A stretch of DNA of 64,000 nt from Helopsaltes ochotensis. Its lineage: Eukaryota; Chordata; Aves; Passeriformes; Locustellidae. The stretch covers positions 233,710 through 297,709 of the forward strand of contig VXBM01000550.1 in assembly GCA_013400155.1 (NCBI GenBank), in the 5' to 3' direction. Positions within the stretch are counted from its first letter, which is position 1. Every line of letters begins with the position of its first letter. This document shows, one piece after another, positions 50,721 to 63,374 of the stretch. Under the pieces are notes generated by a model. It did not search any database, was not told the DNA's origin, and was given only the letters and a program-made list of their open reading frames with translations. The position numbers and the translations under genes were made by a program.

Positions 50721-53700
50721 AATTTCTTCATGTTTCCAAAAGTGCCTTCATCGGCAAAATAGTTGAATATTGCATTTGTCATGTGAAACACAATAATTGG
50801 AATTACCATTGAGACCTTACACTAAAATTAAGCCCAGGTCACTTATTAGCTGATTTGAGTAGCTGGCACGTATGGCAGTTTCAAGCAGCTTTCTTTATTG
50901 TAGAAAACTTGTCCTAGGTGATGTTTGGGACCAAGGAAAAGAATTTTCCTGAGGACAAGCTTAAAAGTATGTTGCTGCTCTGGTGAGGGCTGCCTTTCAA
51001 CCATCATTTCCATGTGTATACTCTGCAGTCCTGAAGAGATAGTAAACAGAGTCAACAGGTTGGGCATGAAAATTTGTCTTTTTCTTCCTTTTGTGCCTCT
51101 CCCCCAAAGTAATTTGCAAACAATGCCAACACTAAAGACATACTTCTATTCCATTACCTAGGGAAAATATCCTGGATATTGGAACCTAAAAAGGTTTCAT
51201 GAAATACTTTTTCTTGATACACAGTCTCTTAAAGTTCAAATGGAGGAGGTTCCAAATGGAAGAATACCTTGTCTCCTCTCTGTAACTGAATTGAAAATCC
51301 TGATTTTTCCTAACCCTTTGTTATAGTTTATAGTTATTTCATTTTACATGTTTGAATGTTTAGTTCCATAAGAAACCTGATGTTAGGTCCTATTGGAACA
51401 CCTGAATTTCAAAAATATTTGGAACACAGTATTTTTGGTTTTAAAGGCATAATGAAGATACCTTTACTGGAGGAACCAAAAAAAAGCCACCAAATTAAAG
51501 GTAAACTGCAAACCATAAAATGACAAAAGAGAATAAAGGGAAGAAAAACTAAAATTTATTTTAAGATTTCTACTCACCTTAGCTACAAAAGATCTCTAAT
51601 CTTTAAGGCCTCTGCAAGAAAAATGAAATACAAGTTAGTGAGAGACTGATGGAGTCATTCTTCCACCACTGCCAGCACTGAACGCTTTGGTTGCTGCTTT
51701 GTGTCTGAATCAAAACCATGCTGGTGCATTACTGGACTGTCCTTCCCACAACAGACAGCTGCAGCTCTGGGTATAGTTCCTCTTCCTTCATGAGACTTCA
51801 TAAGGAAGCTTGGGAGATCAGGACTATAGTGCACAAAGTGTTTCTTCCTACTAGAATCAGAGGTGGCCACTGAAATCTTCAGTCCGGGCAAGTTTCATGG
51901 TGCAGCAGTAAAGGAGTAAAGCCAATGGGGAGGCTCAAACAACAGATTCAATAGCTAGCTCAAGGATGGCAAATTCCAGCTCCTTGCATCTCTGGAGTCA
52001 TGGTGGAAAGGATCCCTCCAAACTTTTGTGCTATTGTTTATTTTTAAGGGTAGGAAACAGCATTCACTATTGCATGTGTGGTTGAAGAAGGGAGACTGAA
52101 AATCTCTGCAACTAGGAGGCTGAGGCAGCTGATGATCTGAGGAAAGGCTGCTACGTTTATTCTGATGACTGTTTTGCACTGACTTTGGAGAGGGACATCA
52201 AGCCATCTGTACAGAGTCCCACCAATATAAAAGCAGATAAATAGAGAGCAGGAAGGAAATGCATTGCTGTGCAAACAGTACCACCTCTTTTGAAGTAGAG
52301 AATTAATCCTGAATTCATTCAGGACACAAGACCTGAAAGGCAGGCTTAGTGGGAGGTAATCTGCTCAATGCCCTTTCCTTTTGCTTAGCTAGAAATAACT
52401 ACAGGACCTGCTTCAGTGTTTCTGTCCTTAACATTTTTCATACCTTTAAATAATATTTTTCATTTTATAGTGCCTTTAATCCTAATAATTCCTAAAATGT
52501 TGTACATTTTTTAAAAAATATATACACACTATGTATTTGGGATTACATTGACATGCAGTCAGCACAGTTAAGAAATAAAATGTTGTTATGGCCACCAGCT
52601 GTCTTCACCTTTATATAAGTCGTGACGTCTTCATGGCTGCTTTTAAAGGGGTTCCTCTGCAAGCTACTGTGGTATTTCCCAGCAAAATTGTGAATTTGAT
52701 GCAAACACCGTATGAAAAATTCTCCATATGTAATTAAAGAGAAAGGCTAAGGAATTTTCAGCTGCATTGAGGAAGTGTTTTGTATCTGCAGAAATACAGA
52801 CACTGATAATCATGGGCCTAATCTTGACTATGCCAAAATTTACAGAGTTTTTATAGAATCCCAGAGGTATTCTCATGGAAAAAGCAGCAGTTCACTGAAT
52901 GAGTTACTTCATTCTACTTTTCTGTGGTGTTGCAGACGATAGGAGTACCTCCTACCAGTCCTCTTGAGAGGCCAGCTCATAAATACTGAAGAAACTCAAT
53001 GGTTTTCCTGTCCACTGAATGGAAATACATGGATATATCAGCCACAGCAATCAAGTGACAGTTGGGGAAAAAAAAAAGACAAAAAAGACCTTCTTCCATG
53101 AACATCTAGTATTGGGGAAGCACAATAAAAAGCATCTTCTCCTTCTCTCATACTTTTGTGAAGCTCTAAGCCTCTGCAACCCTGCTCTCAATGTTTCCTT
53201 TTAAGGTCACTTCATGGGTGTTTTGGTACAGCAAGGTACAAAAATCTCTCTGATCTCTGCATGAAGGAGAGGAGGCTTCAGAAGTGACAGAGGGCAAGAA
53301 GCTCAGTACATGAACCTTCTGTGTTCCTTTGAAAGGACAATGCTGAAGCTGGAAAAGATCTACCCTATATCAGGATCACAGGGTCAGCACATTTTTTTCT
53401 GCTGCGACTTAACATGCCTGCTTTTGAAAAATTTGGCCCACAAAAGGCACTTACTTGAATTAATCTACCTTTGGTCCCATCATCTCCTGTTTGAATAACT
53501 AATTACGAATGTAGAAGATGTGGAAATGCTAACACCATTTGTAGGGTGGAAGAGCCTTCGGCAGATCAGCAGCCTGTCTAACACATCTATAATTCAAAAA
53601 TTTGAAGTTCCTATGATATGGATGTGAAAGGAGATTGCAGCCCTACGAATTCTATGCTTTGCTCTTGTCATATGGGTGGATGATGACACCAAATATTTGG

Positions 53701-54139
53701 TCTGGAACCGAGTATGCTGCATATTTATGTATTCAGAAACCTGAGCCAGACCAGAATGCTGAAATCATTTATGAATTTTTAGTAGTCTTCCTACTGTAAA
53801 TGTTTAAAGCTGCAGCTTAGTAATAAGATATTTGATAGTAGTGCTCAAAAAGACACCACTTGGGAGTTATTAAAAAACATCTACAGAGCTTAAATGTTTT
53901 TATGGAAAAAAGTGATGCGGCCATCTTTCTCCCCTCTCTGAATAAATACCATAGAAGCAGCTAAATAGAGATGTAAACCAAATAGTCGAAAAGTCAGTTT
54001 GCATCTTGCATAAAACCAGATGAGTTGAAATAAGATCCAATTGTGTTTCAGTACCAAATACAGCACATTTTGCGATAGGAGATTTTACGTGTGTGTGTTT
54101 TGCGTATATATTTATATGTGGTTGTGTCCATATGAATAT
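50721..54139. other. Unique sequence, no gene seen
   Basis: No exon, RNA gene or repeat is recognised. The stretch at 51640-52320 is less AT-rich, but its open frames on the minus strand (51655-51891, 51955-52274) have no domain that I recognise. Confidence 0.5.
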
Positions 54140-54180
54140 TTACATATGCATATATGTGTATGCACACACACACATATATC
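54140..54180. repeat. Alternating purine-pyrimidine (TA/TG/CA) stretch with hairpin
   Basis: Short TATATGTGTATG and (CA)n runs alternate. The 10-base arms 54150-54159 and 54170-54179 are perfect reverse complements around a 10-nt loop. Such sequence can adopt Z-DNA or cruciform shapes and mutates as a microsatellite. Confidence 0.75.
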
Positions 54181-55560
54181 TATAAACACATACACAAACG
54201 ATTAAAAAATCCTCAAATAGGCTTGCCGATTATGCCAACTTTTTTTGCCCAAGATCATAATCTGCATTATTCTACCAGACATTTCTTTAATAGTAATAAA
54301 AGAGAAATTGATGTGACCACTAAAATAGCCAATTTATTATTTGTATTAAATGTTTATAATTGATTGTGTATCACGGATTTGTGTAAACTTGTAATATGAA
54401 GAAAACCATCAAGAACACAATATTTATTTTCCTTGTCTAATGTGCCATAGTGTTTCCAAGACTGCAAAGCTGCAAATAAGAGTAATGTCTGATGGGGCAC
54501 ATTGAACAGTTCCCCAGAGACCCTGAAAGGACAGCGTACGATAACTTTCAGGCTTCCATTTATAACAGCAAGATTTACTTTATTATTTGCATGTTTCTTA
54601 TATGAACTATGTAAAAATTATAAGAAAATGTATGGAAATATTATTTTTCACATTGCATTAGTTTTAATTGGTTTTTGTTTTTCTTCACCACTACATTACT
54701 TGCTTTCCTCCAGAAAGATGCATAAATGCTTAACCTAGCATAATTATGTGTATACATTCTTACCATTAGTAATTCGTGCTTTAATTATATTTACCATTTG
54801 GACCACGGTATATTTGTGTGACTCAGAGTTATTTAAAAGTGTTTCATTTTCACAGGTTTCCACTATTTTTCTATAGATAAATTAGAAAAGCTTAGGAAAT
54901 TGCATACTGAAAATTGAAATAAGGACTATAAAATCCATTTTGAGACTTGCCTTTTGGTGTTTACTTCAAAGCATGCTTCTGTGTGTGTGCTTGATTTACA
55001 TTTAGCAATATCTAAGTGCAAATAGTAATCATACACCAAAGTAAACTGGACTATATGCAATTGCTTCCTCTGTTTCTTCAATTGCAGTTGCAATCCCATA
55101 GATTCAAATCTTGACAGGTAGCATAATTAGAAAATTCCCTTTGTCTTATTAAATGTGACTCTCCTCAATAGAATTCACTTCATTGCAGGCAAAGAACAGA
55201 AAATATACTTCAAATCTAAAATGGGAAATCAAGGGGGACTGTTTTATTTTTATCTGTCTTTGTGCAAGCGACATTATTATCAAAGGATATTGTAATGCTG
55301 AAAATGTACTTTTGGGATTTAAATCACGTATTAGCCTGGAAAGCAAAAAAGTGCTGTAGGGCCCATGCAATATATTTTCTCATTAATCTGATTGAAAGAT
55401 TATCCTTCCTATAGCTATGAAAAGTCTAATACCCATATATCCATCTTTCCTGCTAGTAAAATTCAGCTTTGTGCGTAGTCATTGTCTCTTGTGTCTGAGG
55501 TCCTACACTCTTCTTCATTTCTCTGTATAAGCCTATCTGTATTAAAATAAATTCAGAACA
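54181..55560. other. AT-rich unique sequence, no gene seen
   Basis: Nothing beyond unique AT-rich DNA is recognised. Confidence 0.5.
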
Positions 55561-55800
55561 GGCCGCCATTTCATGCACACATTTTGATTATTTCATAAGC
55601 TGCTGAGGAAAATGGAAGTATCAGCAAGTCATGCAGTTTTCTGGTAATGTAATGCTGTCATTACCTCAGTGGTCATGTGAAAAAGTTTAGCTATAATATC
55701 TATGACAAATGTTCGGTGAGTCAAAACAGTGCATTTAAATGAAATGCAGATATGAATGAGCCATTATTGCAATCACAACTCCAGCTTAGAAATTATTAAA
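55561..55800. promoter_or_regulatory. Candidate conserved non-coding element (low confidence)
   Basis: It starts with GGCCGCCATTT (a YY1-like core on the minus strand, 55562-55571). It continues with complex repeat-free text containing ATTTAAAT, AAATGCAG and several TAAT cores. The style resembles conserved enhancers, but no alignment could be made. Confidence 0.22.
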
Positions 55801-55865
55801 TATGAATATATACACTTTCACAGTAACCTGACATTTGTAATACATAACTAGCTGTGCATTTCTCA

Positions 55866-55900
55866 CCCCCCTCCTCCCGTTTTCCTCCCCATCATCCCCC
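55866..55900 (-). other. Putative G-quadruplex motif on the minus strand
   Basis: Plus-strand C-runs lie at 55866-55871, 55876-55878, 55887-55890 and 55896-55900. The minus-strand G-runs are separated by loops of 5, 8 and 4 nt. One loop slightly exceeds the strict seven-base rule. Confidence 0.5.
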
Positions 55901-58544
55901 AGATTGAGAATAGAGGAAGTCATTTTGATCAGAGGCTGCACACAGTAATTGAAGACACTCCTGATGATTTCATGCAATCAGAGTGGCACATTATTTGTGA
56001 TGAAAATTAAGTAAAGAAGGAAAGCAGATTTATAGGTTGTCTTGCTTATGGTCAACTGCCTTTACAAAAGATTAGCAATTCTATGCTAACCACCCCAACT
56101 GCATATATACTTTTCCACATCGTAGATTTACTGAAATTTTCATATAACCTTAGTCATAACTTGTGGTACCTCATGATTTTAAGCTTTTAATGAAACTACA
56201 GAAGATGTCTTAAACTGAGTGATTTCTATTCTGAGCTCTTTGAGAGCTGATAGCAAGAACAGTATAGATGGCTCTAGCCATAACTGTCACACAGATAATA
56301 TTCTTTTATGCCTCAAGACACTAAGATGGTGCTGTAGATAACCAAAAGGAATAAGCTGCCACCATCACTAATCTGCAGCTTTGAAACACTATAGCTTTTG
56401 CATGGTTAAGAGAAGGTAAAATTGCCTAGAACTCGAATATAGAAGATATTTTTAAGTTAGCAGAGAAGAGAGAACTAAAGGTTTTCATATTTTTTAATCT
56501 ATATCCACTCTAGATCAAATCAAGTATAACCCCCTTTTTGTGTGTTTATGGATAACAATTGAAAATGCAAAAGAAGCTGATGCCTTTGAATCCTCCTAGG
56601 ATACTTCACACTAATATAGTGAAATTGAAACGTGAGGAATACTTAGCCTTATTGTTCCCTTTGGAGCTTAACTTTCAAGATATTTCATATAGACTTTTGG
56701 TTGGTTTTATAATACATGTAACAGATTTTGTCCACCATCCACTTTATGCCAGAGGACTGTATTTTCTGTTATTATTTTTCAATACGTTAAAGCAAATGCA
56801 ACAAAAACTTTAATAAAAGATTGCAATTTATTTGTGTTTATCATAGCTAAAGTCACCAAATTAAAACTACATGGGATTATGAAGTAAAGCAAGAAGTAAA
56901 ACTTTTTATAAAATACTTTACACTTTATAGCAGAGTTTCATACTTGTAACTTCGTTTATTACTATTCTTTAAAAAAAAGTTCTGGAGAAATGTTTATGCA
57001 TTCATGTTGTGTATAATTTTTTCATCTTATTTGTCTTCTATAACACCTCATATGAGTTACTATTAAAGATTGATTTTTAAAAAATAAAACAAGAATCCAG
57101 TATCATTTTGGAACCCACATTTTTTTCTACATACAGATTAGAAATCCCTAATCAAAAATCCTATTGTTGTGAGAATACAGGCTGACATGAAAGTGTCAGG
57201 GAAGCAGTGAAGGAAAAATGATGATCTTAACATCAACAGAGTTGGGCCGCCTATAAACCACATTTTCTGGGTGTGTTTTTAGATATTGTGGTATGCTTTT
57301 CAGAGAAAAGAAAAAATTTACTTTAAAGTCCCAAGCAATATGAACATTTGTATTGAGTACATGAAATATCAATAATAATCTGCTAATTTGTGCTCCAAAA
57401 TACAGTCATTGTTAGGACAAAAACCCAAAGCACGCAGGAAGCAATTAAATGCACAGCAGTATTTGCAATCAAACCGTAGTGACTTGCTCTTATGGCATGC
57501 TAATGTTACAGGTCCTTGTATATAGTTACATAAGCATCTCTGAAGCCAGATTTGAAAAATGGCCTGTAAAGCAGTTAAGGAACATCAAAATCTGGCTTTA
57601 CCATCAACTCTCTAAGCTCTGTGCTAAGCATTACTTATGACTCTTCTGTGTAAACAACTGCATGCAGTTGAAACTAACACAAATTACAAAAATACGATGA
57701 AATTACTTCCCACTGCAAGACCTTATGCTGTGTAACAAAGAATTTCAGATTATATTCCTAATCAAAAATGGCATTTTAATCTCCCATTTTTCCATGGATT
57801 CAGTTAATGCAGATGCCCCCCACCATCCATTCAACTTGAGTTCAGGTAACTCTAGAGCCTGTCATTGCTGCCTTTACGGCAAACCCATGCCTTCAGTCAG
57901 TAGGTGATCTAGAAACCATGTGTAGTTTTATTGAAAAAAAAATCCTGATTCTTGAGAAGAAATATTAAGTCAGAAAGAGGAATTCACCCTCATTCTGTGA
58001 CTCCACCCATTGTCATGTTACGAATTGCCTTGAAATTAATTCCAGAATTATTTTAAAGGAGCTGCCTAGGAATAAGGCATATTACTCATGTGCATAGAAC
58101 TTCCATTTATATATAAGAAATATAATTTTTGGCCCCAATAGTGGGTGAAGTAGAAGGGTTTTGACTTACTATTGTGCTGCTGCTGTTCACACAGCCCATT
58201 TGAGCCTCACTGACAAAAGAGCTCAAAAATGGTCTAAAAGAAAGAACTTCTGTAGATTTATCCCTGTCTAGATGTATCCACTTACAAATCATATAGAGAT
58301 ATTATTTAAAATAGTTTGCCTGGAAAGTTAATATAGGCTCATGTCACAAACTAATTCTCTTTTGTTTTCTATTGTATCAATCACAAATTACCTGCTTTTG
58401 ATTACGGTACCTATCGTTCCTTAAATAAAGGTGGTCTAATGTTAATGAAGGAACCTGATATGAGTAACTAGAAGATGTGTATTATACACCAGACAAAAAT
58501 GCACCAAAACACTGACCCTGATCCTTGCATTTGTCATTGATGGA
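55901..58544. other. AT-rich unique sequence, no gene seen
   Basis: No exon or RNA gene is recognised. The text near 57380-57510 is complex and could be conserved. The frames at 56559-56813 and 57449-57640 have no visible homology. Confidence 0.5.
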
Positions 58545-58550
58545 GCTCTA
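58545..58550. repeat. 6-bp target-site duplication, left copy
   Basis: GCTCTA directly precedes the LTR and recurs exactly at 58897-58902. Confidence 0.8.
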
Positions 58551-58896
58551 TGTGGACTGTTCAGCACAGCAAGAACCACACAGGACACTCGATGAGGAGA
58601 AGGACCCAAAAGAGGGCCTTTTGTTTATTCTTTCTTTCTTAAGTAGACCTCAGGTCCATGCCAGGGATTGGATGAGAAGGTGAACACCTCTCATCTCCAC
58701 TGGCCCAGCTGATGGTCAGTCAGTACAATTTACATCCAAAGGCATGTGATATTTACCAATCCATATCCGAAACAAACTTTATCTTACAGATAACACCAGC
58801 GTGAGAACGGCAAAGCACTACCTAAACATTGAGGATTCTGACTCCATTCTAAAAGCTAAGAAACACATCAGAAAGGCTGCAAAAATCAGGGCAACA
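58551..58896 (-). mobile_element. Compact solo LTR with 6-bp target duplication, 346 bp
   Basis: The block starts TGTGG and ends CAACA, and is bounded by a perfect 6-bp duplication GCTCTA. Six bases is the usual duplication of ERVK-like and alpharetrovirus-type integrases. Read on the minus strand it has LTR order: a longer upstream part, then an AATAAA signal at 58624-58629, then about 73 bp rich in TCC/GTGT ending ACA. The size is close to that of alpharetroviral LTRs. There is no primer-binding site followed by gag at either edge, so it is solo. The class assignment is inference from size and duplication length. Confidence 0.78.
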
Positions 58897-58902
58897 GCTC
58901 TA
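58897..58902. repeat. 6-bp target-site duplication, right copy
   Basis: GCTCTA is identical to 58545-58550. The original target reads as an inverted repeat, GCTCTA-TG-TAGAGC (58897-58910). Confidence 0.8.
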
Positions 58903-60507
58903 TGTAGAGCTTTGCACTGTACCTCCCTTTCCAGGCAAAAGTTAATTTACTGCTTCTTTGAGTATGAATATTGTACAATAGCTGAGTAGTCTATGCTTGC
59001 AAGCTTATAATGTTTATGTTGCTTAATAAGAAGAATACAGTTCTCTAAATTGTAGGGATTTTGTCCTGAAAGATGTAAAAGATGTGCCTCCAGCATTTTA
59101 TGAAGGGTTTGAACCAAGCCTGCCACTCCCTTTAACTTTTTTTTGCCTGGCTATTGCTCAGTTTGCTTTGTGTCTTTGCTGCAACTGGACATATTCGGTA
59201 CACGGATATGCAATACTTTGTTTTTAGAGAGCAGGACAAAACTGCATGTTGGAACAAGAGTGATACAGCAACCCATTGGTGTATTTTCCCTGAAAGCACC
59301 GACTGACTCTGTTGTCCAAAGTAACTCTAATGCAGCTTTGACATCTACATTACTGCAAATATAGGCAATAAAAGTAAGTAACAGAGAATTTGGATACATA
59401 TGAACTAAAATAGAATCCAGAATTGTGAGTACAAGAAATGTTTTCACAAGCTGGCCTGAGCATAGGAGTGGCCTACCAAAACAGTCAGTAGCTGAATAAA
59501 CTGAGAGAACTGAGTTGGTTCAGCCTTACAAAGACAACTTGCTGCTGATTTCTGAATTCAGGGCTTAGAGAAGACATTCTGACTCTTCTCTAAACTAGAT
59601 GCTCTCCAGATGTCCCTGACCATCTTAAAAGATTCTCTGATGCTATTATTTTGAAGTTTAGGTCTGCTAAGTTGGCTATTCAACTTCAAATTTAGACAAG
59701 CACCCACAGAACTGAAATTTTCTGCATAATTGAGTGAAGAAAAAGGACATGATACACCTGAGCAGTAGAACAGTGACCAGAGGTGTCTTGAAGTGTATAA
59801 AATAAAATCTGAGAAGAACCCCTATTAGTCATGCACGAAATTTACTTGAAATGTGTGTTTAAGTACCAAGGCTAACTGCTTAAGACATTATATTCATAAT
59901 TTCACTTTCGTGAAGATTTTTACTGTCAGATGATACTTCCCAACCCATTATTACTAGGCTAAAATGAGTGACAGGTAGCACTGAAAATATCTTTGAAACA
60001 TTATGAGTGCTATTTGAAATTTCCAAATTACTATCATGATATAATTTTAGCAGCATACTGGAATTAATACAGTACTAGTAATATACTTATTGGAGAAGCA
60101 AGTCCTGCATAAATGAGTTTATGTAAGTACTTACTCTTTAGCAAGCATTATACTCTGTTATTCTATACAGTAGTAAAGCAATGATAAATAAGTCATGTTG
60201 GGAATACAATGTTATGAAAAATATGACTGCACAGTTCATCAGTTGTATGCCATTTTGCTTTTTCAAAACTTAGAAAGCTTATACAGTATAGAATATAGAT
60301 ATCATAGCTGAATTTTTCAAAAGGGCAGATTAATTTATGTCCAATAACAACATCTCTAGTTATATTGCAAAAATAAGTTTTATCAGCTCTTATGCTTCTG
60401 GACATAAACTGATCATTGAAAAGGTCAGAATATAATTTTTATGCATGCATGCAACTTTTTTCTTTATACATATATTTTTTTTTCCTGCTCCTCTTTGTGT
60501 TTTGCGG
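58903..60507. other. AT-rich unique sequence, no gene seen
   Basis: No exon is recognised. A weak plus-strand similarity to CR1 ORF2 text may exist around 59497-59535, but it is too short to call. The 98-codon minus frame at 59151-59447 has no recognisable domain. Confidence 0.5.
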
Positions 60508-60579
60508 AATCACAGAATTACAGAAAATCCTGAGTTGGAAAGGAACCCACAAGAGTCATCAAATCCAACTCAGGACCCT

Positions 60580-60906
60580 TCACAGCACCACCCCCAAGAG
60601 TCCCACCCTGTGCCCGAGAGCACTGTCCAAAAACTTCTTGAAATCTGCCAGGCTTGGTGCTGTGACCACTTCCATGGGGAGCCTGTTCCAGTGCCCAACC
60701 ATCCTCGGGGTGGAGAATCTTTTTCTAATATCCAACTTAAACCTCCCCTGACACAGCTTCAGGCTGTTCCCTCGGGTCCTGTCACTGGGCACTACAGAGC
60801 AGAGAGCAGTGTCTGACCCTGCTCTCCCCCTCATGAGGGAGTTGTAACTGCAGTGATGTCTCCCCTCAGTCTCTTCCAGGCTGAACAGACCAACAGACCA
60901 AACCAT
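60580..60906 (-). pseudogene. CR1 ORF2 remnant, C-terminal end of the reverse-transcriptase protein
   Basis: An open minus-strand stretch of 108 codons inside the CR1 shows hallmark ORF2 C-terminal motifs in order: GLFSLEETEG near the start, VPSDRTRGNSLKL in the middle, then HWNRLPMEVV and SLADFKKFLD. A full CR1 ORF2 is several times longer and carries endonuclease and polymerase domains that are missing here. The apparent start methionine is incidental. It is non-functional. Confidence 0.88.
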
Positions 60907-61041
60907 TCCTCATATGGCTTCCCCTCAAGGCCCTTCGCCATCCTCGTTGCCCTCCTTTAGATGCTCACTAATAGTTTAATGTCTTTTTTGTATTGAGGAG
61001 CTCAGCATTGCCCCCAGCACTGGAGGTGAGGCTGCCCCAGC

Positions 61042-61310
61042 TCAGAGCAGAGCAGGACAATCCCCTCCCTTGCCCAGCTGGTGATGCTGTGCCTGATGCA
61101 TCCCAGGACAGGGTTGGCCCTCCTGGCTGCCAGGGCACTGCTGACTCAGATTCAACTTTCTGCTGACTAGGACCACCAGGTGCCTTTCTGTGGCACTACT
61201 TTCCAGCCTCTCATTCTCCAGTCTGTACATCCAGGGCTGCCCAATCTCAGGTGGAGAATTCAGCACTTTCCTGTGTTGAACTTCATATGGTTGGTAGAGA
61301 ACCACTGCTA
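61042..61310 (-). pseudogene. CR1 ORF2 remnant, segment after the polymerase core
   Basis: The minus-strand frame within the CR1 contains recognisable ORF2 pieces: VLNSPPEIGQPWMYRLENE, LESSATERHLVVLVSRKL and LNLSQQC. In intact CR1 proteins these precede the GLFSLEKRRL region. A frame break separates this piece from 60580-60906, confirming decay. The open frame extends a little past the element (to 61353) by chance. Confidence 0.85.
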
Positions 61311-63374
61311 TTGTCTTATTAGATAATTTTAATGTACCTAAAGCTTTTTTCATGATTCTAGAACATAGCTTCTTTAATCAATAGAAATACATGGCCTAAT
61401 CTAGCTACTCATCACTCTAATTGTCTAATAATTTCTTTTCTTTATGCTGAGGCTGATAATGCCTGTAAAGGAAAAATGGTATTTCCCCCCTCATGTTTTG
61501 GGAAGATTAAATATTCATAAGGGTACTATAAATCAAGTATTCCAATATCACAGAAGCTTCATGTTGAAATAGGTTATCAGTTAGAAATTGAGAACTTCTG
61601 TTTTTACTATTGTTCTGATTTTCATTCCAGGCAGATCTTGAAAACAGATAGAGCCAAACAACCACATGATACAATAGTGTAAAAATATGAATGAATTTTG
61701 CCCTGTGTAGAGGTAAAAGTCTGCCTTCTTCACTGCAAGAAATAAGAACAAAAATGGAGTATCTAGGAAACAAAAAAGTGGTCTCGGTGTTAAGGTCTCT
61801 CTGTAGGATTTGATTCACTACAAAATAATTAAGTTTTTCTGAGTACTTCCTTAAAGCAAAACATTTTAAAGCTGGTTGTCAATTGAGTTTATCCAATCTG
61901 AGAAACTTTTGCTCCTGTCTTCAGAACTAAGAGAGAATTTAGTTGCAAGTAATTTTACAAGGAATTCTGTTGTGAGAACATGATATTTTAGACAAATGCT
62001 ATTATTTCTAAAAATTCAGCCCCCAAACTTAGTGGTTTATTTTTACGCTTTTATTATGCATTTGATATTGCAAAATGAAGATAGCAGTATATTTCCTACA
62101 TCCTGTGAAGATAAGACCCCATGCATGCAGCATTTTAGTTTTGTGGAGAGGAACACCATGGAGCAGGCAATTATACCATCAATAATTTTATATTCAGTTT
62201 TGGATAGGGTTTGTGTCAGCTAAGAAGCCAATAGTAAGAGTAGAAAGAGATATTAAACAGGCTCTGGGCTTGTTGGGTTTTATTTGGACAGACAATCTGT
62301 CTGTATTATGCTGTAAATCAGGCTGGGATGTGGGGGGCAAAATAAAAACTGATCATAATATTTTAATGGTCTTTGATCTTGCTCTGGTTCTTAGTTCCAT
62401 GTGAGATATCTAAGAGAGTCATGGTAGGGTCTACTCAATTGTCTGTGGGGAGACTTTAAAAGTCAGAGTAGCTCTACTGCAACAAACTAGTCAAACTAAT
62501 CAGCACTGCAGGAGAAGTCTAAGCAGGATTTCATCTACAGAAGGCATCTCTGGAGAATTTAATAAAATTTCAATTAGGGAAGTGAACAGTGCGAGTTTTT
62601 CCAGTGCTCGTTATTCTGATTAAGGTGTGCAATGAAATTATATCAATGTTCAGAACCTGAGAAAATAACATCATGAAGAATTATGCCTTTTTTTTTTTAT
62701 TCACTGATCAATTGGTGGGACAACAGGAAAATTCATGTCCAATAGAAGTTCATATACATTTAGAGGGCTCATTTTCCCAACAGACTGAGTCTTCTCTGTT
62801 CCTTTTACATTTCATAGCAACAGAAGGTTCTCAGCACTCTTCGGTATTACAAAATTAAGGAGCAACGTAGCTAATTTTATACTTGAGAGAAATTGGAATT
62901 TGAGAAAGACAATGTAATATTTGTTGATACTATGGAGTGGTAAGAGTGTGTTATAGAAAAGAAAAATACTCTGCAAAAAATTTTGTTGAATTAACAGCAA
63001 GTTGAATTATAAAGGACTAGTCAAATCATTTTGTGATTATGCTCCGAAATTAATTACAGTGCAGCTCGATGTGCATAGAAACAATTAGCGACTTAAATAA
63101 TGCAACATGACTTGTGATGGTGTCAGATGTAGGAGAAAACCTGATTTCTCTTCCAACCAGTAGCAATGGTTTTTGTCTGTCTTAATGAGACATTTTTGAT
63201 AACAAAATACTTAACATTTTGAGTCACATAATGTAAGAATTTTAACTGTTTTAAAGTGACAACTTCTTGTAGAAAGATTGCACTCCAATTTGGTGGACAC
63301 ATAAAGTTTTTACAATCTTGATGTTAGCGTTGCAGTCACTCAACTACTGAAGGATGTGTAGGACCTGTATGTTG
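61311..63374. other. AT-rich unique sequence, no gene seen
   Basis: No exon or RNA gene is recognised. The stretch at 63020-63250 is repeat-free with many homeodomain-like cores (TTAATTACAG, CAATTAGCG) and may be conserved. The frames at 61507-61818 and 61996-62404 lack recognisable domains. Confidence 0.5.

Larger units (their letters stand above)
60508..61310 (-). mobile_element. CR1 LINE, 5'-truncated copy of about 800 bp
   Basis: The plus strand opens with AATCACAGAATTACAG, the reverse complement of a CR1 3' end, so the element is on the minus strand. It carries the end of ORF2 plus the short 3' tail. It aligns throughout with the CR1 at 23735-25300 and serves as the uninterrupted reference for that copy. 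It is cut off near 61310, where the ORF2 text (GTTGAACTTCATATGG on plus) stops. No target duplication is seen, as usual for CR1. It is inactive. Confidence 0.93.

Noticed and set aside
59497..59535. Short plus-strand text like CR1 ORF2 (GAGAGAACTGAGTTGGTTCA)
   Set aside because: Only about 35 bases resemble CR1 and the flanks do not continue the match, so it cannot be told from chance.
60416..60816. Two plus-strand frames of 111 and 123 codons
   Set aside because: They are antisense shadows of the CR1 ORF2 remnant on the minus strand.
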